This document shows positions 24,710 through 32,434 of a stretch of 45,513 nucleotides of DNA, one piece after another (the first letter of the stretch is position 1; the number at the start of each line of letters is the position of its first letter). A program made the translations under genes and the position numbers. The notes beneath the pieces are model-generated. The model saw only the letters and a list, made by a program, of their open reading frames with translations. It did not search any database and had not been told where the DNA came from. Origin of the DNA: Oscillospiraceae bacterium (GTDB lineage: Bacteria; Bacillota; Clostridia; Oscillospirales; Ruminococcaceae); NCBI GenBank assembly GCA_024684395.1, contig JAIKWY010000216.1:1-45513 (forward strand). Direction: 5' to 3'.

Positions 24710-27301
24710 ATGAAGAAAACCATCCGCAACCGCATCAAAGCGGTCATCGCCAGTGCGGCGATGCTTGCCACTGCGATGACACCGGCAGCGTTTGCACCGC
24801 AGCCCGATGTCATTGCCGCAGATGCCACGGTCGAGGATTCCGGTCTGGACATCGACTACGCCAGAGCCTTGCAGTACTCCATCTACTTCTATGACGCCAA
24901 TATGTGCGGCACCGAGGTCGGCGAGAACACCCGCCTTTCCTACCGCGATGACTGCCACACCTACGATGCCCATGTTCCCATGGTGCCGTGGGACGGCAAT
25001 ACCATGGAAGGCGGCGGCACCAATCTCTCACAGGCCTTCATGGACAAGTACAAGGATGTCCTCGACCCGGACGGTGACGGCACGATCGACGTTGCCGGCG
25101 GTATGCACGATGCCGGTGACCACGTAGAATTCGGTATGCCCGAGAACTACGCCGCTGCAACACTCGGCTGGGGCTATTATGAGTTCCGGGATTCCTATGT
25201 GAAGCTCAAGCAGGACGATCACATCGAGACCATTCTCCGCTATTTCAATGACTATCTCATGAAGTGTACCTTCCGGGACAAGAGCGGCGAGGTCATCGCA
25301 TTCTGCTACCAGGTCGGCGAGGGCGGCATTGACCACTCCTACTGGGAAGCTCCCGAGATCGATACGATGGTACGTCCGGCGTACTTCCTGACCGCCGAGA
25401 AGCCGCAGACCGATTATGTGGTTTCTGCGTGCGCATCGCTTGCCATCAACTACCTCAACTTCAAGGACACCGATCCGGAATATGCCGAGAAATCCCTCGA
25501 CTATGCACTGGCGCTCTGGAATTTTGCCAATGCGAATGAGAAGGAGCTGTCCGACAACGGCGACGGCCCCGGTCAGTTCTATCAGTCGAGCAAGTGGGAG
25601 GATGACTACTGCTGGGCTGCCGCATGGCTCTATCTGGCGACCGGCGATGCCGCCGTCTTTGACGACGCCTACGAGATCTTCGACTACTATGCCGCATCCG
25701 GCTGGGTATACTGCTGGAACGATGTCTGGAGCGGTGCTTCCATCCTCTGGGCACGCATCAACCAGGAGCACCCGGAGCTCGATATGGTGCAGAAGTGCCG
25801 TGATGCACAGGGCAAGAACGAGTATGTGTTCGACGATTTCTGGGATGATGACTGCGTCGGCAAGATCCTGAAGACCTATAAGGGGAAAACCACCCCGCAG
25901 GACATGGTATTCATTGATGTCTGGGGAAGCTGCCGCTATGCTTCGGCATTTGCGCTGTGCTGCTTTGTCTATGACAAGTACCACAACGACGGCAAGCCGA
26001 GCGAATGGAGCGAATTCGGCAAGCACCAGATCGACTATATCCTCGGTGACAACGACATCACCTACAAGGAAAACGAGAAGCAGACCGTCCTCGCCGGCAG
26101 AAACGGCACACACGGCAAGAGAGTCTTCCTCTGCGGCTATGATCCGGTCTATTCCGTCATGAACCCGCACCACCGTGCAGCTTCCGGTCTGACGATGGCA
26201 GAGGATCCCCGTGAGCAGAAGCACGTCCTCTGGGGTGCGCTCGCAGGCGGCCCCGATGCCGATGATGCACACAGCGACAGCACCAATGACTGGCGTGAAA
26301 ATGAGGTTACTATCGACTACAATGCCGCATTCGTCGGCGCATGCGCTGCAGCGTATGAGTTCTACGGCACGGATGAGATGGCAGTCACTGCCAACTTCCC
26401 GCCCGAGGAGAAGGTCAGCGAGGACGAGCAGGGCGGTTCCGGCTACTGGGTAGAGGCCATCGGCAATGATGTCCGTATGGCAGACGGCACCGGCGCCATG
26501 GAGGTCTCCTTCAAGGTCTATTCCGGCGTGCCGAAGCCTGCGAAGGATATCACCGTGAGATATTATATCAACACCTCCGAGATCGGCGATCCGACAGTCG
26601 TACACGGCAAGAAGCTCTATGACCAGGCGGAGATGGAGATCAAGGGTGCTGAATGCACCGTCAGCAATCCCATCAAATGGGACAAAATGAAGGACACCTA
26701 CTATGTCGAGATCAAGTGGGACGGCTGCACCTTCGCCAACTCCGGCAAGAAGTGCCAGTTCGAGGTCGGCTTCTTCGGCAAGGGCAAGGAGGATCCGGAA
26801 ACACATGCGTATGAGATGTATGACTGGGATCCGAAGAACGACTGGAGCTACCAGACGCTGAAGCAGGGCAAGAAGGACGATTTCTTCGCCGTGGAGGATC
26901 CGCCGGAGGAACTCTGCGAGAACATCTGCGTCTATGACAACGGCGTGCTCGTCGGCGGTATCGAGCCGGACGGCACAAAGCCTGCCGAGGACGCTCCGCA
27001 GACAGATCCCACCCAGGACACCACCCAGGGTCCGACGCTCCCGACACAGGCTCCCACCCAGGGCCCGACACAGGCTACAGCCTCCAATGACAAGGTAACG
27101 CTGTACGGCGATGTGGATTGCAGCAAAAAGGTGGACATCGTGGATGTCATCACTCTGAACAAGAACCTGATGGTCGGCGAGGAGCTCAAGCCCCAGGGCA
27201 AGATCAATGCTGATGTGGACAACAGCGGCAAAATCGACGAGACGGATGCCCTCAACATCCTGAAGGCAGTCGTGGAAATGGTAACGCTGCCCATAGCCTA
27301 A
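24710..27301 (+). CDS. secreted GH9 cellulase with CBM3-like module and dockerin
   Basis: Inverting beta-1,4-glucanase. The 863 residues comprise a signal peptide (about 1-37), GH9 catalytic domain (about 48-565), CBM3c-like module (about 575-715) and a Thr/Pro/Gln linker before a dockerin (about 790-860). DAGDH (134-138) carries the catalytic-base aspartates, PHHRAASG is the substrate-side motif and [11 protein letters not shown] carries the acid Glu. An extra loop with DPDGDGTID (119-127) sits before DAGD. The dockerin loops ([25 protein letters not shown]) differ from those of the GH5 and pectate lyase. Start: ATG at 24710, 8 bases after GGGGGAG; an ATG at 24704 is too close. The module order suggests a processive endoglucanase. 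Confidence 0.95.
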   Translation: MKKTIRNRIKAVIASAAMLATAMTPAAFAPQPDVIAADATVEDSGLDIDYARALQYSIYFYDANMCGTEVGENTRLSYRDDCHTYDAHVPMVPWDGNTMEGGGTNLSQAFMDKYKDVLDPDGDGTIDVAGGMHDAGDHVEFGMPENYAAATLGWGYYEFRDSYVKLKQDDHIETILRYFNDYLMKCTFRDKSGEVIAFCYQVGEGGIDHSYWEAPEIDTMVRPAYFLTAEKPQTDYVVSACASLAINYLNFKDTDPEYAEKSLDYALALWNFANANEKELSDNGDGPGQFYQSSKWEDDYCWAAAWLYLATGDAAVFDDAYEIFDYYAASGWVYCWNDVWSGASILWARINQEHPELDMVQKCRDAQGKNEYVFDDFWDDDCVGKILKTYKGKTTPQDMVFIDVWGSCRYASAFALCCFVYDKYHNDGKPSEWSEFGKHQIDYILGDNDITYKENEKQTVLAGRNGTHGKRVFLCGYDPVYSVMNPHHRAASGLTMAEDPREQKHVLWGALAGGPDADDAHSDSTNDWRENEVTIDYNAAFVGACAAAYEFYGTDEMAVTANFPPEEKVSEDEQGGSGYWVEAIGNDVRMADGTGAMEVSFKVYSGVPKPAKDITVRYYINTSEIGDPTVVHGKKLYDQAEMEIKGAECTVSNPIKWDKMKDTYYVEIKWDGCTFANSGKKCQFEVGFFGKGKEDPETHAYEMYDWDPKNDWSYQTLKQGKKDDFFAVEDPPEELCENICVYDNGVLVGGIEPDGTKPAEDAPQTDPTQDTTQGPTLPTQAPTQGPTQATASNDKVTLYGDVDCSKKVDIVDVITLNKNLMVGEELKPQGKINADVDNSGKIDETDALNILKAVVEMVTLPIA

Positions 27302-27307
27302 ATGATG

Positions 27308-27350
27308 AACAGCCCCTGCTCTGTAATAAGAGCAGGGGCTGTTGCAGTTT
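27308..27350 (+). terminator. GH9 gene terminator
   Basis: A perfect 15-bp stem, AACAGCCCCTGCTCT (27308-27322) with AGAGCAGGGGCTGTT (27329-27343), then GCAGTTTT. A near copy of the stem (GCCCCTGCTC/GAGCAGGGGC) lies at 27487-27513, facing the convergent gene. Confidence 0.85.
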
Positions 27351-27377
27351 TGGGTAAAGCCCGGTTTCACGCTTCGA

Positions 27378-27475
27378 CTGCCCCCTCCGCCGCCGTTCGG
27401 CGGCACCTCCCCCATAGGGGGAGGCTATATTGCGGGGTCTTCGACCCCTGCACCCCAATGGGGCTGACGCCCCAT
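27378..27475. repeat. GC-rich intergenic multi-hairpin element (class B, copy 2)
   Basis: Successive palindromes: GCCGCCGTTCGGCGGC, CCTCCCCCATAGGGGGAGG, GGGGTCTTCGACCCC and GGGGCTGACGCCCC, all between the GH9 terminator and the hairpin at 27487. Same architecture as 12113-12190 and 42179-42267. Confidence 0.6.
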
Positions 27476-27486
27476 CCGACAGACAC

Positions 27487-27513
27487 GCCCCTGCTCCGTG
27501 AAAGAGCAGGGGC
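27487..27513 (-). terminator. hairpin after solute-binding-protein gene
   Basis: GCCCCTGCTC (27487-27496) pairs with GAGCAGGGGC (27504-27513), 14 bases after the stop. There is no good T-run on the minus strand; its stem is the same as the core of the GH9 terminator. Confidence 0.5.
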
Positions 27514-27527
27514 TGTGTTGTTTCATG

Positions 27528-28790
27528 TCAGGTATAGTCCTTTCGTATCGTCCGGTACAGCTGCTGTGAAGCCTCCTCCGGTGTCGCCTTATCATACACC
27601 ACCAGATCACAGGCTTCAATAAATGCGTCGATCAGCCCGGAATTTTCCACGAAGGCATTCATCTTGCCGAGCTCCGTGTTTTCCTCCATTTTCAGGGATG
27701 CCTGATACTGCAAACCTTGCAGCATCCCCTCCTCTTCGAGGGTCTGCCGTGCTGTCGTACTCAGCGGGATGCCCTTTTCAACACCCTGGAGCTTTGCCAT
27801 TTCGGGGCTGTTCAGGAGGAAGTCGAGCAGCATCGCCGATTCATGCGGATGCTCAGTGTTCTTGCTGATGGCATACATCGTTGCCGGCTTTGCATACCAT
27901 CCGGCACCGTGCTTCATGCCGCTCTTTGCCGTATAATCAGCGATCACGATCTCATAGCCCTTGTCTGCGGCGCCGCCGAAGTAGTTCTTCGCATCGCTCA
28001 CCCATGCGATACCGCCCGCATAGATGCCCTTTTCGATGTTGAGCCGGTCATAGTACTCCACCTGCGGGATGACCTTATTCTCGACCATCCTGTCATAAAA
28101 TTCCAGCATGATCCGGAGCTGATGCGCATTGAAATTCAGCGAGCCGTCATCCCGCAGGAAGGGTGTGCCGGTCATCTGCTCCGCATAGGTCAGCGTATAG
28201 AGCCACACGGACTTTGCCACGCCGCTCAGCGGGTAGACACCGTCCTTCTGCATGACAGCTGCCGCCGCAAAATAGTCGTCCCATGTCTCGGGCACGTCCA
28301 GACCGTACTTGTCGTAGATCGTCTTGTTGATGAAGATCGTCTCGGCGTTCATGGCGATGGGCACGGCATTGAGCACGCCGTTCTTCCGGCCGTAATCGAG
28401 CATCGGCTCGGTGAAGTTGGACAGATCGAGCGTATCCTCCACCTGTGAGAGATCATAGTAGCCCGTGCCGTCCTGGGAATATTCCGAGAGCCAGCCGAAA
28501 TTGATCTGCATGACATCGGCTTCCGTATCCGAGACCATCTGCACACGGCTTCGCGCCTCATAGCCCGACCATTCCGAATAGCTGCAATTCACCTTGATGT
28601 CCGGATGCAGCGCCTCAAATTCCTGCACGGCCTCGAGCGTGTATTCCGTTCTGGCGTCATTGCCCCACCAGGAGAGCGTGATCTCGGTCACGTTGCGATT
28701 CTCCGTCACGACCTGGTGCTCGGAGCAGCCGCCGAGAAAGCCGCACAGCAGCGCTGCCGCTGTCAGCAGCCCCTTAACCCTGTGCTTCAT
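27528..28790 (-). CDS. sugar-type solute-binding lipoprotein
   Basis: A 420-residue family-1 extracellular binding protein, the class that feeds ABC sugar transporters. Signal peptide with lipobox FLGGC, then ITLSWWGNDARTEY, the usual first strand, and later NAETIFINKTIYDKYG, SGVAKSV and a typical C-terminal helix set. The ATG at 28790 has AGGAGG 6 bases upstream, overlapping the end of the GGDEF gene by 17 bases. No permease or ATPase gene is adjacent; with the GGDEF sensor directly upstream, it may deliver a sugar signal to that sensor instead of, or besides, transport. The ligand is not predictable. Confidence 0.92.
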   Translation of the reverse strand: MKHRVKGLLTAAALLCGFLGGCSEHQVVTENRNVTEITLSWWGNDARTEYTLEAVQEFEALHPDIKVNCSYSEWSGYEARSRVQMVSDTEADVMQINFGWLSEYSQDGTGYYDLSQVEDTLDLSNFTEPMLDYGRKNGVLNAVPIAMNAETIFINKTIYDKYGLDVPETWDDYFAAAAVMQKDGVYPLSGVAKSVWLYTLTYAEQMTGTPFLRDDGSLNFNAHQLRIMLEFYDRMVENKVIPQVEYYDRLNIEKGIYAGGIAWVSDAKNYFGGAADKGYEIVIADYTAKSGMKHGAGWYAKPATMYAISKNTEHPHESAMLLDFLLNSPEMAKLQGVEKGIPLSTTARQTLEEEGMLQGLQYQASLKMEENTELGKMNAFVENSGLIDAFIEACDLVVYDKATPEEASQQLYRTIRKDYT

Positions 28791-30279
28791 GCGCATCCTC
28801 CTCCCCGGCAAACGTGTAGGTATCCTTGCCCTTTTCCTTAGAATGGTACAGCGCCTGATCCGCCGCCGCATAGAGCGTTGCAAAGTCAGAGCCGTCCTTC
28901 CCGAAGATCGCTACACCGATGCTGGCGGAGACCTTGTAGGTGCCGTCCTCGCCGGTGTAGTTGCTCCGGAATGCTTCGCAGAGCGACTCGCACTTGAACC
29001 GCACGAAATCCTCATAGCCGTCCCGATCCTCCGGCACCTGGTTCATGAAGATGCAGAACTCGTCGCCGCCGATGCGTCCGAGGTAATCCTCCGTGGAGAA
29101 CTCCGCACGCAGGATACTGCCGATCTTGGAAAGCACCTGGTCGCCGTAGGCATGACCGAGCGTATCATTCACGCCCTTGAAATTGTCCACATCGAGCAAG
29201 ATCATGGCGTGGTTTTCGATCGTCAGTGCCCCGGAAAGCCTGCCGGTGGTATAGTCCTCGAACGAACGCTTGTTGAGGATGCCTGTGAGCTGGTCGATGT
29301 GTGCCTTGGAATCGAGATTCGACACGATCGTCTCGACCGGGCTCGTCAGACGCAGCGTCAGCCAGATACCGAACAGCGCCGCTAAGATCGCAGCCAGCAC
29401 CGCCGTCATCCAGATGTAATACTGCATCTCATTCTTTTCCTTCAGGATGATCTTGGTCGGTATCGAGCAGACCACATACCAGTCATCGCCGCACGAATCG
29501 ACCGACACCAGATAGTTGTCATCCATGACCGTTGCGGCATTCCTGTCCCGGATCATCTCTGCCACAGCCTCCGGCAGCGGCTCGCCGACCTCATCGGGGA
29601 GGTTGGAATAGAGGATGTCGTGGTTCTGGTTGGTCAGGCGGATCTCCATCTCGCTCATCGTCTCGGGATTGTCGAACACCCGCTCGAGCTCTGCTGTGTA
29701 GAACGAGATCACGAGCAGCGCATTCTCATGGATGCGCTTGACATAGTAGATGCGCTTGAAATTGTCCTGATACCCTGCCGCCCAGCCGTCACGGGTACGC
29801 TGGCGGGTGATCATGCCCTCGAACTCGGTGAACATGTCGTCGCCGAACAGGTTGATCGTGCCGTTCGAGATCTTGCCGATGGCATGGTTATTGCGGTAGA
29901 CGATGCCGTAATCGACAAAGTTCTCCATGATACATAGGCTGTAGAGCTTGTCGGAGATCGCCTTCTCGGTCTGGAGGGCTTCGTATTCGTCATTGTCCGG
30001 ATCGGTCGCATCATAGGTATAGGTCTCCTGCGCCGCAAATGCCAGCGTGCCGATGGTCTCCATGCGGGAGAGATAGCTGTCCATATTCAGCTTCATCTGC
30101 ACATTCAGCGAAGCGACGAGCGAATTGACCTTATCCTTGAGCACCTGATCCGTTTTTTGCAGAGCAAGCATCGAAACGATGACGATCGCTCCCACAACGA
30201 TCAGCACATAGCTGATCCCCATCAGGTATTTTACCCGTTTCAGGCGTTTTAACCCGGGTCTGTTTTCCGTTGCTGCCAT
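28774..30279 (-). CDS. membrane diguanylate cyclase with extracellular sensor
   Basis: Makes cyclic di-GMP. The 501 residues: membrane helix (about 18-40), a long extracellular region (about 41-293) with Cache-like features, a second helix (about 295-318), and a GGDEF domain (about 335-495). The active motif is intact (RIGGDEF, 402-408), and LLDVDNFKGVND carries the metal-binding Asp. The inhibitory RxxD site is not conserved (STED). GTGAGGT precedes the ATG at 30279. Overlap with the binding-protein gene suggests that the two are one sensory unit. The frame is open upstream but crosses the promoter. Confidence 0.93.
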   Translation of the reverse strand: MAATENRPGLKRLKRVKYLMGISYVLIVVGAIVIVSMLALQKTDQVLKDKVNSLVASLNVQMKLNMDSYLSRMETIGTLAFAAQETYTYDATDPDNDEYEALQTEKAISDKLYSLCIMENFVDYGIVYRNNHAIGKISNGTINLFGDDMFTEFEGMITRQRTRDGWAAGYQDNFKRIYYVKRIHENALLVISFYTAELERVFDNPETMSEMEIRLTNQNHDILYSNLPDEVGEPLPEAVAEMIRDRNAATVMDDNYLVSVDSCGDDWYVVCSIPTKIILKEKNEMQYYIWMTAVLAAILAALFGIWLTLRLTSPVETIVSNLDSKAHIDQLTGILNKRSFEDYTTGRLSGALTIENHAMILLDVDNFKGVNDTLGHAYGDQVLSKIGSILRAEFSTEDYLGRIGGDEFCIFMNQVPEDRDGYEDFVRFKCESLCEAFRSNYTGEDGTYKVSASIGVAIFGKDGSDFATLYAAADQALYHSKEKGKDTYTFAGEEDAHEAQG

Positions 30280-30369
30280 ATCGTACCTCACATATCTGAA
30301 CAGGGCAGTACCGCACAGAACAGTGCTGCCGCCGGTCTTCTGTCTCTGACTGTGTGTCATCATAACTAT

Positions 30370-30398
30370 AGTATAGCACATTTTATTTGCAAATTCAA
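30370..30398 (-). promoter_or_regulatory. promoter of GGDEF/binding-protein unit
   Basis: TTGAAT (30393-30398), 17-base spacer, TATACT (30370-30375) with extended TGC, minus strand. Confidence 0.7.
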
Positions 30399-30552
30399 CA
30401 ATTATTTGTAAACATTTGTGCAAAGAATTCAAAAAGTTTACAATTCCAGATCCTGGCAGGCAGAACATCATTCTGCACAAGAAACGCCCACTGAATTTGT
30501 GCAGATCGGAGATTCTGCGCCGGAAGGATTCGTGTTCGTACAAGAAATATGG

Positions 30553-30558
30553 TATAAT
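30553..30558 (+). promoter_or_regulatory. -10 element of CotH-like gene
   Basis: TATAAT with extended TGG, 35 bases before the start codon. The -35 position (TCGTGT, 30530-30535) is poor. The stretch 30399-30529 between the divergent promoters shows nothing else. Confidence 0.55.
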
Positions 30559-30592
30559 AGAAATGTACATACTTTTCAGAAGGAGAACCGAT

Positions 30593-32230
30593 ATGAAACC
30601 GATCCGCATGTTAGTTGCCGTCACGCTGCCGCTGCTGCTCACTGCCTGCCATGCCGCAGAGCCCTCCCCTGCCCCGGCACCGCAGGAGAGCGCCGCAGAA
30701 AGCACAGCCGAGATCGCTGCCCCCGCAGAAAGTACCGCAGAGACCGCCGCCATGACAGAAGCGCCCGCCCCCGCCGAATCCGCCATGCCCGTGCTCTCGA
30801 TCCGCACCGTGAGCGATGCGCCGGATGTCATGCAGTTTGTGACGGATCCGGTCATGGGGCATGTCTCCGAGGCGATCGCCACCTGGACGAAGGGCTATAG
30901 CATCCCGCCGGAGCCCTATTATGAGCCGTGTACGATCACGCTGCAAAACGGCAGCACCGAGCTGCTCAATGCCCCGGCAGATGTCAAGGTACGTGGCAAC
31001 TGGACGACCGTCTATGAGAAAAAGCCGCTGCGCCTGAAATTTGCGGAGAAGCAGAGCCTGCTCGATCTGAATGACAGCGCCGAGCTGAAAAACTGGGTGC
31101 TCCTTGCGTCCTACAAGGATATGTCCATCCTGCGTGACAAGGCAGGTCTCGCCATGTCGCAGGAGATCCTCGGAGCGGACGGGCTCTATGCCGCCGACTG
31201 CGCCCTCGTGGAGGTGGAGATCAACGGCGAATACTGGGGCGTGTACCTGCTCACCGAGCAGCAGCAGATCAGCTCCCACCGCATTGACATCACGAAAGCC
31301 GAGGAAAACTATACCGGCACGGACATCGGCTATTTCCTGGAGTTTGACGGCTATTTCACAAATGAGGAGCCGTTGCAGGCATTTGCGATGGACTATGCCG
31401 ACAATGCCCCGCTCCTGTCCTTCAACGGCGATGATACGAATGCGCCCACGATCACGCCCCTGAGCGACGGCACCAACGAATACAGACAGGATACCGGCAT
31501 CACGATCAAGAGCGACATCTATTCGCAGGAGCAGCATGATTTCATTGCTTCCTATGTGAACAATGTCTACCGCATCCTGTACTATGCCGCCTATGAGGAC
31601 AAGGCCTATGCCTTCAATGCGGACTACACCGCCATCGCCCCCGCCGACGGCATGACCCCGCAGCAGGCAGCCGAAGCCGTGGTCAACATCAACTCTTTGG
31701 CGGATATGTACATCATCAGCGAAGTGGCATGTGATGCGGATATTTACTGGTCGAGCTTCTTCATGGATGCGGACTTCGGAGAGGGCGGCGACAAGCGGCT
31801 GACCTTTGAGGCGCCGTGGGATTTCGACTCGTCGATGGGCAACAAGGATCGCTGTGCGGACGGAAAGGGCTTCTATGCCGCCTCCATCGTGCCGGATGTC
31901 AACAACAACTACGAGAGCATCAACCCGTGGCTTGCCGTGCTGATGCAGGAGGAATGGTTCCGGGACATCATCCGGGAGAAATGGACGGCAGCCTATGACG
32001 GCGGCACCTTCACCCGCACGGTGCAGATGATCCGCAGTGACGCCGCTGCCTATGAGGATGCCTTCACCCGCAATCAGGATCGCTGGGGAGATGTCAAGCA
32101 GGATCCCTATGTCCGCAACGAGCTCTGCCGCCGCAGCGCCAAGTGCAAGACCGAAAAGGAATCCGCAGAGTACCTCGCCGACTGGCTGGAGGATCGTGTG
32201 AAGTTCCTGAATGACTACTGGCATAAATGA
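30593..32230 (+). CDS. CotH-kinase-like lipoprotein
   Basis: A 545-residue lipoprotein: signal peptide with lipobox LLLTAC (Cys19), an Ala/Glu/Pro/Thr-rich linker (about 20-65), then a CotH-like domain. Family motifs seen: VKVRGNWTTVYEKKPLRLKF (RGN-x-(T/S) and KKP-x-R-x-K), NWVLLASYKDMSILRD, YWGVYLLTEQ and WDFDSSMGN with acidic metal-binding residues. CotH proteins are atypical protein kinases in spore coats; in Ruminococcus, CotH domains occur among cellulosome-related proteins. AAGGAG lies 7 bases before the ATG. It is divergent from the GGDEF gene and upstream of the pectate lyase. Confidence 0.88.
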   Translation: MKPIRMLVAVTLPLLLTACHAAEPSPAPAPQESAAESTAEIAAPAESTAETAAMTEAPAPAESAMPVLSIRTVSDAPDVMQFVTDPVMGHVSEAIATWTKGYSIPPEPYYEPCTITLQNGSTELLNAPADVKVRGNWTTVYEKKPLRLKFAEKQSLLDLNDSAELKNWVLLASYKDMSILRDKAGLAMSQEILGADGLYAADCALVEVEINGEYWGVYLLTEQQQISSHRIDITKAEENYTGTDIGYFLEFDGYFTNEEPLQAFAMDYADNAPLLSFNGDDTNAPTITPLSDGTNEYRQDTGITIKSDIYSQEQHDFIASYVNNVYRILYYAAYEDKAYAFNADYTAIAPADGMTPQQAAEAVVNINSLADMYIISEVACDADIYWSSFFMDADFGEGGDKRLTFEAPWDFDSSMGNKDRCADGKGFYAASIVPDVNNNYESINPWLAVLMQEEWFRDIIREKWTAAYDGGTFTRTVQMIRSDAAAYEDAFTRNQDRWGDVKQDPYVRNELCRRSAKCKTEKESAEYLADWLEDRVKFLNDYWHK

Positions 32231-32339
32231 TGATGCAAAACAGGCACCATCCGGGTGCAAAATGCTGCCTTATTGGTGATCTTCGATAAGAAATGCACGG
32301 GAATAGCTAAAAATGCCATGTTCTCTGCACGGATTGCCA

Positions 32340-32368
32340 TTGACTTCACCCATTATCTATGATACAAT
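32340..32368 (+). promoter_or_regulatory. pectate lyase promoter
   Basis: TTGACT (32340-32345), 17-base spacer, TACAAT (32363-32368). About 60 bases before the start codon. Confidence 0.75.
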
Positions 32369-32434
32369 TAAGACAATAAGCCACGAATTTGTCCGGTCAA
32401 CTGCCGGAAAACGCATCACGAGGAGATGATGTCT

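Noticed and set aside
24350-24973. Upstream extension of lepA
   Set aside because: The frame runs through the lepA and GH9 promoters and into the GH9 gene; the TTG at 24349 has the ribosome binding site.
25028-27415. 795-codon open frame on the minus strand across the GH9 gene
   Set aside because: Antisense shadow of the cellulase; the product is a low-complexity mixture of Leu/Ile/Asp/Val runs and would also cross the terminator.
30611-32260. 549-codon open frame antisense to the CotH-like gene
   Set aside because: No start context, no recognisable domain; the CotH motifs lie on the plus strand.
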